A stretch of DNA of 9,129 bases from an uncultured Pelagibacteraceae bacterium. GTDB taxonomy: Bacteria; Pseudomonadota; Alphaproteobacteria; Pelagibacterales; Pelagibacteraceae. Below, piece after piece: positions 1-5,347 of the stretch. The notes under the pieces are model-generated. The model did not search any database. It was given only the letters and a program-made list of their open reading frames with translations, and was not told the origin of the DNA. Within the stretch, counting starts at the first letter, position 1. Each line of letters starts with the position of its first letter. The translations under genes were made by a program, and so were the position numbers. The DNA is taken from NCBI GenBank assembly GCA_902633535.1, contig CACPGM010000018.1, forward strand, positions 1 to 9,129, in the 5' to 3' direction.

Positions 1-1760
1 ATTTTTTGAGTTGCAGCATTTGGAGCTGAAGTCATTAAACTTACAACTACCATTGCTACTAAACTAACTGCAGATCCAAAGATACCAAAAGTTAACTGAG
101 TAATACCCAAGAATCCACTTCCACCATTCCGTACCCAAACTAGATACGCAAAACCAGAAATTAGACCTAAAGCCATACCAGCTATAGCACCTTCTTTGTT
201 AGCTCTCTTCCACCATACACCTAGTACAAGTGGGAAGAATAAACCAGACATCGCAAAGTCAAAAGCCCAGATTACTGAACCTAAGATACCTTGGATTTCC
301 ATTGCCGCAATAGTTGCTCCAGCAAAACCGATTACTACAAGTAGTACCCTTGCAACAGTCAGCCTTTTTGCAGTCTCTGCTTTTGGATCAATCATTTTGT
401 AATAAACATCATGAGAAATCGCATTAGCAATCGCTAGAATTAAACCATCAGCCGTCGACATGGCAGCAGCCATACCTCCAGCAGCAACTAAACCTGAGAT
501 CACGTAAGGTAATCCAGCTATTTCTGGTGTTGCTAATACTACGGCTTTACCACCCATGAAAAACTCATTTAATTCAAGAGTTCCATTTCCGTTAAAGTCG
601 CTAACAAACATCAAATTAGCTTGGTTCCAGTTTTGATACCAATCTATAGCTTGAACTTCTGCAATTGATTTACCAATAATACCAGTCGGTAATGTTGGAT
701 CTATCAATGATAGTTTAGAAAGTGTAGCTAACATTGGAGCAGAGGAATACAATAGGAAGATAAAGAATAATGACCAACCTACTGATTTTCTAGCTGCTTT
801 TACGCTCGGAGTTGTAAAGTATCTCATCATAACGTGCGGTAATGAAGCTGTTCCCATCATCATCGCTAGTGCTAATGAAATAAACGCCCAAGGAGTTGCA
901 TTTACTGCAGAGTGAGCCTTAGTAATACCAGCTAACCCTTTAGGTACATTTGCAAGATCAGCAGCAGAGTTTTTTACAAAACCGAACTGTTGTTCTAACT
1001 CACCAATTCTAGCTACTTCATCAGCTAACATGAAGTGAGGAAAGAAACCTGCCCCAATTTCGTTACTGATCCAGAATACTGGAAGCAAGTAAGCTATAAT
1101 TAGAACGATATATTGTGCAACTTGTGTCCAAGTTACCCCTCTCATACCACCTAACATTGAACATAGTAAAATACTAATTAATCCAACATATACAGCGTAT
1201 TGGAACGGGATATCTAAGGCAACAGATGCAATCGTACCTGTAGCGTTAATTTGTGCAGTCACATAAGTAAATGAAGCAACAGTTAAGACTATTACCGCAA
1301 GTAACCTAGTTAAATTACCACCATATCTTGTACCAATGAAATCTGGAACTGTGTAACAGCCAAATTTTCTTAAGTATGGTGCTAATAAAGTGGCAACAAG
1401 CACATAACCACCAGTCCAACCAACAAGCAATGCCATATAACCATAGCCTTTAAAGTAAATACCACCTGCCATTGCAACGAATGAAGCACCAGACATCCAG
1501 TCTGCCGCTGTCGCCATTCCATTGAATACAGTTGGAACTTGTCTTCCAGCTACGTAATATGCATCTGCTTGAGCTGTACGTGATAGATAGCCAATTAATG
1601 CATAGATGAATATTGTGAAAGCAACAAAACAAATACCTATTGTTTTTGCCGTCATACCCATCTGTTCACCGATTGCCATAATGATTATGAAACCTATAAA
1701 ACCTCCTGTATAGATCCCGTAAACCTTAGGCAAATTATCTATAAAATTACCTTTAATCAT
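1..1760 (-). CDS. Sodium:solute symporter, large subunit (SSS family, VC_2705/ActP-like), C-terminus cut by window edge
   Basis: Integral inner-membrane protein that probably imports a small organic acid (acetate or a related monocarboxylate) with Na+. The frame is open from the ATG at 1758-1760 to the left edge: 586 full codons without a stop. My translation shows the SSS-family N-terminal motif DAYYVAGRQVP (from residue 66), followed by ADWMSGASF. It also shows the Na+-site region GGMAAAMSTADG (residues 428-439, Ser435 and Thr436), then ISHDVYY. Many hydrophobic segments are present. The last visible residues, SLMTSAPNAATQK, resemble the family's C-terminal tail, so only a few residues should be missing. 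The start is fixed by a TAATG overlap with the DUF4212 gene and a strong AGAGAGGA site six bases upstream. Pairing with DUF4212 is the hallmark of the VC_2705 subfamily. Residues 388-399 form an EF-hand-like loop. This region is richer in G+C than the rest of the window. The substrate is inferred, not shown. Confidence 0.93.
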   Translation of the reverse strand, partial: MIKGNFIDNLPKVYGIYTGGFIGFIIIMAIGEQMGMTAKTIGICFVAFTIFIYALIGYLSRTAQADAYYVAGRQVPTVFNGMATAADWMSGASFVAMAGGIYFKGYGYMALLVGWTGGYVLVATLLAPYLRKFGCYTVPDFIGTRYGGNLTRLLAVIVLTVASFTYVTAQINATGTIASVALDIPFQYAVYVGLISILLCSMLGGMRGVTWTQVAQYIVLIIAYLLPVFWISNEIGAGFFPHFMLADEVARIGELEQQFGFVKNSAADLANVPKGLAGITKAHSAVNATPWAFISLALAMMMGTASLPHVMMRYFTTPSVKAARKSVGWSLFFIFLLYSSAPMLATLSKLSLIDPTLPTGIIGKSIAEVQAIDWYQNWNQANLMFVSDFNGNGTLELNEFFMGGKAVVLATPEIAGLPYVISGLVAAGGMAAAMSTADGLILAIANAISHDVYYKMIDPKAETAKRLTVARVLLVVIGFAGATIAAMEIQGILGSVIWAFDFAMSGLFFPLVLGVWWKRANKEGAIAGMALGLISGFAYLVWVRNGGSGFLGITQLTFGIFGSAVSLVAMVVVSLMTSAPNAATQK

Positions 1761-2020
1761 TAGTCGTCCTCTCTTTCTGCAAAGCCGAACTCTTCATCAA
1801 TTTTTTCTTGTCTTCCCGCAAACCAGAAAATTAGGATTACGAAAATTCCAAGAGAACCTTGACAAGTAAACCAATAAGTAAGTGGGTAACCAAATGGTCC
1901 ACCAACATTGTTTAGTTCTGCCCCAAAAAGGAAGATGCCAATTGAGAATACAAACCAGATTGCTAAAGTAACCATTAGCAAACCTCTGGTTTTTTCCCAG
2001 TGTTGTTCTTGTTTTGACAT
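1760..2020 (-). CDS. DUF4212 protein, small subunit of sodium:solute symporter
   Basis: Small membrane partner of the large symporter subunit encoded directly downstream. The 86-residue product has two hydrophobic segments (about residues 13-34 and 47-68). The second follows the family signature FGYPLTYWF, then QGSLGIFVILIFW, and ends in a charged tail rich in Glu and Asp. This size and the Pro/Gln-Gly motif match DUF4212 (the small subunit paired with VC_2705-type symporters). The start is supported by AGAGAGG five bases before the ATG. The TAA stop shares its last base with the ATG of the large subunit, which implies translational coupling and roughly matched synthesis. It is the first gene of its operon, transcribed away from the plus-strand gene at 2145. 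Its exact role, whether stabilising or gating the large subunit, is not known to me. Confidence 0.92.
   Translation of the reverse strand: MSKQEQHWEKTRGLLMVTLAIWFVFSIGIFLFGAELNNVGGPFGYPLTYWFTCQGSLGIFVILIFWFAGRQEKIDEEFGFAEREDD
1767..1774 (-). promoter_or_regulatory. Shine-Dalgarno site for the symporter large subunit, inside the DUF4212 gene
   Basis: AGAGAGGA on the minus strand lies six bases before the ATG at 1758-1760, within the last codons of the DUF4212 gene. It decides the symporter start and fits the TAATG stop-start overlap. Confidence 0.75.
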
Positions 2021-2025
2021 GTATA

Positions 2026-2032
2026 CCTCTCT
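2026..2032 (-). promoter_or_regulatory. Strong Shine-Dalgarno site for the DUF4212 gene
   Basis: On the minus strand AGAGAGG lies five bases before the ATG at 2018-2020. It stands out because the other complete genes in this window have no comparable purine motif before their starts. Confidence 0.75.
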
Positions 2033-2038
2033 CTTTTA

Positions 2039-2044
2039 GTTATA
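2039..2044 (-). promoter_or_regulatory. Possible -10 element for the symporter operon
   Basis: TATAAC on the minus strand lies 18 bases upstream of the DUF4212 start codon, which would give a very short leader that still includes the ribosome binding site. It sits in a perfect 10-bp palindrome, AGTTATAACT (2038-2047). No convincing -35 hexamer is found at the usual spacing, so this is tentative. Confidence 0.25.
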
Positions 2045-2116
2045 ACTGGCCAAAACCATACTCATTCTGAAAGATAATAAAAGGTGTAAAAAATGCTCAT
2101 ATTACTGATTTTTTTG

Positions 2117-2133
2117 GTTTATAAAGCATAAAC
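2117..2133. promoter_or_regulatory. Inverted repeat GTTTAT-N5-ATAAAC between divergent genes, possible operator
   Basis: Perfect 6-bp arms (2117-2122 and 2128-2133) flank a 5-base spacer in the 124-bp gap between the divergent DUF4212 and 2145 genes. It overlaps TATAAA (2120-2125), a possible -10 for the plus-strand gene about 20 bases before its ATG. The AT-rich background makes chance likely, so operator function is inference only. Confidence 0.25.
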
Positions 2134-2144
2134 AACCTTATTTT

Positions 2145-2768
2145 ATGTCAAAATATAAATTTACCTGGAAAGACTTATCTTTAAATGATTTTAAGGTTTA
2201 TTTCTTTTCTTTATTTAAAGCATTTATACCAAAGAAAAAAATCAGAAGTTTTGATGAATTAGAAGAATTCATTCAAATGAAATCAGCCTGGGTTTCTCAA
2301 GTTACCTTGTATGGTTATTTAAAAACCAGAATGGGAACAAGATATGTTCTTCATTTTGAAAATGATGAATTTATGAAATCTGTAAATTTAGCCAAATGGA
2401 ATATTTATGCTGTTGCTTTGCAAGATCTCACTTTCTATACATTTTCTCATTTGAAGGCTCACTTTAATTTAAAAGAAATTAATAAATCTAAAGAAATTTT
2501 TTTAAAAATTCTTGATGATGAAACTTCAAATAACATGCCACCAGAAATAATTGATGAAGCTAAAAAATCTTTTAATGAGAGGATTGAAAAAATTAATTGG
2601 GAAAATTATTATAGTGACATTCCATTTAATCCGAGCGCTTTATCATTATATAAATGGGCTCCAATTGCTGAAGAGTTGAAAGTATTAGATAGAAAAATAG
2701 TTCTTAATTCTGTAATTTTAAAATGGGATATAATTAAAAAAGAATTTAGAGAAAGAGTCCAATTTTAA
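2145..2768 (+). CDS. Conserved-looking protein of unknown function (207 aa)
   Basis: I cannot assign a function. The 207-residue product has no signal peptide and no clear membrane helix, so it is probably cytoplasmic. It begins with an aromatic and basic segment (FTWKDL...[17 protein letters not shown]). The part most likely to be conserved spans about residues 34-105. It contains [14 protein letters not shown] (54-67), then FENDEF and [17 protein letters not shown]. This resembles an uncharacterised alphaproteobacterial family I recall only vaguely, and I would not name it. The C-terminal part is lysine- and asparagine-rich and predicted helical. The ATG at 2145 has no Shine-Dalgarno site, as is usual in this window. 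The gene is divergent from the symporter operon, and its stop overlaps the acs stop by four bases (TTAA), tail to tail. Base composition is like the AT-rich neighbours. That it encodes a real protein is well supported by length and neat fit between genes. Confidence 0.85.
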   Translation: MSKYKFTWKDLSLNDFKVYFFSLFKAFIPKKKIRSFDELEEFIQMKSAWVSQVTLYGYLKTRMGTRYVLHFENDEFMKSVNLAKWNIYAVALQDLTFYTFSHLKAHFNLKEINKSKEIFLKILDDETSNNMPPEIIDEAKKSFNERIEKINWENYYSDIPFNPSALSLYKWAPIAEELKVLDRKIVLNSVILKWDIIKKEFRERVQF

Positions 2769-4855
2769 ATATTTTTTCGATTATCTACTAAACTTTCAAC
2801 AACACTAGGGTCTGCTAAAGTTGTAGTATCTCCTAATTGATTATGTTCGTTAGCTGCGATCTTTCTTAAAATTCTTCTCATAATTTTACCAGATCTTGTT
2901 TTTGGTAAACCAGGAGTAAAATGAATTAAATCAGGCGTAGCAAGTGGACCTATTTGTTTTCTAACCCAAAGTTTTAAATCTCTTTCTAGTTCACCTGTTT
3001 CTGTTTCACCAGCATTTAAAGTTACATAACAATATAAGCCGTTACCTTTGATATCATGAGGATATCCAACAACTGCAGCTTCTGCCACTTTAGGGTGAGC
3101 AACAAACGCACTTTCTATTTCTGCAGTTCCAAGATTATGCCCTGATACTATAATCACATCATCAACTCTTCCAGTTATCCAATAGTATCCATCTTTATCT
3201 CTTTTACATCCATCACCAGTAAAGTATTTTCCTTCAAACTGTGAAAAATATGTATCTATAAATCTTTGATGATCTCCATAAACTGTTCTCATCTGACCAG
3301 GCCAAGATTGAGATATGCAAAGTCGACCTTCACCCGCTCCTTTTATTTCCTTACCTTCTTTATCTAAAAGGGCTGGTTTGACTCCATAAAAAGGTTTTGT
3401 AGCTGATCCTGGCTTAAGAGGAATGGCACCAGTTTGAGGAGCAATCATAATTCCCCCTGTTTCAGTTTGCCACCATGTATCAACTATTGGACATTTAGAG
3501 TTTCCAACTGTTTTATAATACCACATCCAGGCTTCAGGATTAATGGGTTCACCAACAGTACCTAATAATTTAAGTGACTTTCTTGATGTTTTATTCACTG
3601 GATCATCACCCTCTCTCATAAGAGCTCTAATAGCAGTAGGTGCGGTATAAAAGGTGTTAACCTTAAATTTATCAATTATTTGCCACCATCTAGAACTATC
3701 AGGATAATTTGGGATACCTTCAAACATAATTGTTGTTGCTCCATTAGCTAGAGGTCCATAAATAATGTAACTATGACCCGTCACCCAACCAATATCAGCA
3801 GTGCACCAATAAATATCTTTAGGCTTATAATTAAAAATATATTGATGAGTCATCGAAGCATAAACCATATAGCCACCGGTGGTATGTAGTACTCCTTTTG
3901 GCTTTCCAGTAGATCCAGAGGTATAAAGAATAAACAGCGGATCCTCAGCATTCATCTCCTCAGGATCGCAGTGGGAAGGAACATCTTTAATTAAATCATG
4001 ATACCAAACATCTCTATTATTATTCCAATCAATTTTGCTACCTGTTCTTTTTACAACAATACATTTTTTTACATTTGGACAACTTAATAATGCTTCATCA
4101 GTTGTTGCTTTTAAAGGTATTGTTTTTCCACCTCTTACACCTTCGTCAGCTGTAATAATATATTCTGACTCACAGTCGTTAACTCTTCCAGAAATTGAGT
4201 CTGCTGAAAAACCTCCAAAAATTATTGAGTGTACAGCGCCTATTCTAGCACATGCTAACATTAAAATAGCAAGTTCTGGGATCATAGTTAGATAAATTGT
4301 AACTCTATCACCTTTTTGAATTCCTAATTTTTTAAGACCATTCGCAGCTTTTGACACTTTTTGGTGAAGTTGTTTGTATGTAATTTTTTGATTATCTTTT
4401 GGATCATCTCCAACCCAAATTATTGCAGTTTTATCTTTTTTGTCTTTTAAGTGTCTATCAATACAGTTTTGTGAAGCATTTAAAGTTCCATCCTGAAACC
4501 ATTTTATTCTTACATCTGTTGAACTATATTTTATATCTTTAATTTTTTTGTATGGTTTGATCCAAGTTATTCTTTTGCCCTCTTTTTTCCAAAAACTGTC
4601 ATTATTCTTTATCGATTCATTATACTTTTTTTGATACTGGGCTTTATTTGCCAAACCTGTTCTAATCCATTCAGGTTTAGTTTTGATAATTAGTTCAGTA
4701 GGTGCACTTGAGTTATCAGTTTTTTTCTTTCTTTTTTTTTCTTTTGTTTTTCTTTTTCTGATTACTCTTTTTCTAGAATTTCTTTTTTTTACTTTTGTTT
4801 TTCTTTTTCTAGAATTTCTTTTTTTTACTTTTCTTTTTTTCTTTTTTTTTGGCAT
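2765..4855 (-). CDS. acs: Acetyl-CoA synthetase (AMP-forming) with Lys/Arg-rich N-terminal extension
   Basis: Cytoplasmic enzyme that activates acetate with ATP to acetyl-AMP and then forms acetyl-CoA. The full adenylate-forming domain set is present: P-loop [11 protein letters not shown] (311-321), the acyl-pocket segments GWVTGHSY and [19 protein letters not shown] (461-468), the hinge GRVDDV, and the C-terminal [11 protein letters not shown]. The last contains the catalytic lysine (Lys657), the residue whose acetylation inactivates Acs in other bacteria. Trp462 in the acyl pocket fits acetate specificity. At 696 residues it is about 45 longer than usual (E. coli 652). The excess is an N-terminal tail, residues 1-46, with 32 Lys or Arg. 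There is no other ATG before residue 191, so this start is the only ATG that keeps the domain whole, although no ribosome binding site is seen. Residues 569 (Ile, usually Asn) and 574 (Asn, usually Arg) deviate in the A8 motif. It lies 18 bp after the EVE gene, probably in one operon. Confidence 0.96.
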   Translation of the reverse strand: MPKKKKKRKVKKRNSRKRKTKVKKRNSRKRVIRKRKTKEKKRKKKTDNSSAPTELIIKTKPEWIRTGLANKAQYQKKYNESIKNNDSFWKKEGKRITWIKPYKKIKDIKYSSTDVRIKWFQDGTLNASQNCIDRHLKDKKDKTAIIWVGDDPKDNQKITYKQLHQKVSKAANGLKKLGIQKGDRVTIYLTMIPELAILMLACARIGAVHSIIFGGFSADSISGRVNDCESEYIITADEGVRGGKTIPLKATTDEALLSCPNVKKCIVVKRTGSKIDWNNNRDVWYHDLIKDVPSHCDPEEMNAEDPLFILYTSGSTGKPKGVLHTTGGYMVYASMTHQYIFNYKPKDIYWCTADIGWVTGHSYIIYGPLANGATTIMFEGIPNYPDSSRWWQIIDKFKVNTFYTAPTAIRALMREGDDPVNKTSRKSLKLLGTVGEPINPEAWMWYYKTVGNSKCPIVDTWWQTETGGIMIAPQTGAIPLKPGSATKPFYGVKPALLDKEGKEIKGAGEGRLCISQSWPGQMRTVYGDHQRFIDTYFSQFEGKYFTGDGCKRDKDGYYWITGRVDDVIIVSGHNLGTAEIESAFVAHPKVAEAAVVGYPHDIKGNGLYCYVTLNAGETETGELERDLKLWVRKQIGPLATPDLIHFTPGLPKTRSGKIMRRILRKIAANEHNQLGDTTTLADPSVVESLVDNRKNI
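4741..4832 (-). repeat. Internal polypurine repeats in the 5' end of acs
   Basis: On the plus strand, 4766-4796 and 4802-4832 are identical over 31 bases at a 36-bp offset, each containing TCTAGAATTTC and a run of eight T. In protein this is two copies of [10 protein letters not shown] (residues 9-18 and 21-30). A second pair, 4741-4759 and 4792-4810, is identical over 19 bases at a 51-bp offset and encodes RKRKTK (33-38 and 16-21). All offsets are multiples of three, so the frame is kept. The pattern suggests in-frame duplication by slippage. Confidence 0.85.
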
Positions 4856-4873
4856 AATTTTTTAAATTTATAT

Positions 4874-5287
4874 CTAAATTTTACCCATGTTGTTTAATAT
4901 TTTCCAGCTTTTAGAGTCTATAGGCATCACAGACAGTCTGCTTTGTCTAATAAGAGCTAAATGGCTTAATTCCTTGTTTTTCTTTATTTTATCAAGATTA
5001 ATAGGTTTACTTATTCTTTTTACAAACTTGACGGTAATAGCAACAAATCGCCCTGACTTATCGGTCGTGTCTGGATATGCTTCTTTAATTACCTCAACTA
5101 TTCCAACAATCTCTCTTCCAACATTTGAATGATAAAAAAAACATTTATCTCCCTTTTTCATTGATTTTAAATTTTTTGCTGCTTGATAGTTTCTAACCCC
5201 ATCCCAAGGCGCCCCTTTAACACCAGCTTTTTTTTGTTGATCTATAGACCAAACATCTGGTTCTGACTTTAATAACCAATAGCTCAT
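4874..5287 (-). CDS. EVE-domain protein (YTH/PUA-like fold, putative modified-base binder)
   Basis: The EVE domain belongs to the PUA/YTH-like fold superfamily, and relatives such as human THYN1 bind modified nucleic-acid bases. The 137-residue protein is one complete EVE domain of usual size. It shows WLLKSEPDVWSID at the N-terminus (residues 4-16), WDGVRNYQAAKNLKSMKKGD, then CFFYHSNVGREIVGIVEV and AYPD in the middle, and LIRQSRLSVMPI near the C-terminus. The NYQAAKNLK form is typical of alphaproteobacterial members, from memory. The ATG at 5285-5287 begins right at the conserved MSYWLLKSEP, so the start is secure although no Shine-Dalgarno motif is visible. The gene is divergent from the glycosyltransferase at 5348 and lies 18 bp upstream of acs on the same strand, so the two are probably cotranscribed. 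Its nucleic-acid target in this organism is unknown. Confidence 0.93.
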   Translation of the reverse strand: MSYWLLKSEPDVWSIDQQKKAGVKGAPWDGVRNYQAAKNLKSMKKGDKCFFYHSNVGREIVGIVEVIKEAYPDTTDKSGRFVAITVKFVKRISKPINLDKIKKNKELSHLALIRQSRLSVMPIDSKSWKILNNMGKI

Positions 5288-5305
5288 TTTTTAATTTAAG
5301 TTACT

Positions 5306-5333
5306 TTGACTATCGCATATTATTTTTAATAAT
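5306..5333 (+). promoter_or_regulatory. Possible sigma-70 promoter of the TPR glycosyltransferase gene
   Basis: TTGACT (5306-5311) and AATAAT (5328-5333) are separated by 16 bases, each matching five of six consensus positions. The predicted transcript would begin only a few bases before the ATG at 5348, so it would be nearly leaderless, which agrees with the absence of a Shine-Dalgarno site. AT-rich sequence gives many chance matches. Confidence 0.35.
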
Positions 5334-5347
5334 TATTTACAATAAAT

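Noticed and set aside
196..402. Open frame of 68 codons on the plus strand
   Set aside because: It lies wholly inside the symporter gene on the opposite strand, and its translation has no family features.
1450..1632. Open frame of 60 codons on the minus strand
   Set aside because: It is a second reading frame within the symporter gene, whose own frame carries the conserved SSS motifs.
4035..4295. Plus-strand open frame of 86 codons within acs
   Set aside because: It is antisense to strongly conserved Acs sequence and resembles no protein I know.
4721..4850. Long T-rich runs on the plus strand, considered as a terminator or phase-variation promoter element
   Set aside because: No hairpin precedes the runs, and they code for Lys in the open acs frame.
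4818..4855. PKKKKKRKV at the start of Acs resembles the SV40 nuclear localisation signal
   Set aside because: The window is bacterial in gene style, so nuclear import is irrelevant. The match follows from Lys/Arg richness.
4683..4865. Plus-strand open frame giving a Phe/Leu-rich hydrophobic peptide that looks like a membrane protein
   Set aside because: The hydrophobicity is only the antisense of the Lys/Arg codons of the acs tail. Acs homology fixes the minus strand as coding.
4887..5132. Plus-strand open frame of 81 codons opposite the EVE gene
   Set aside because: It is a shadow of the EVE coding region, which has clear conserved motifs on the minus strand.
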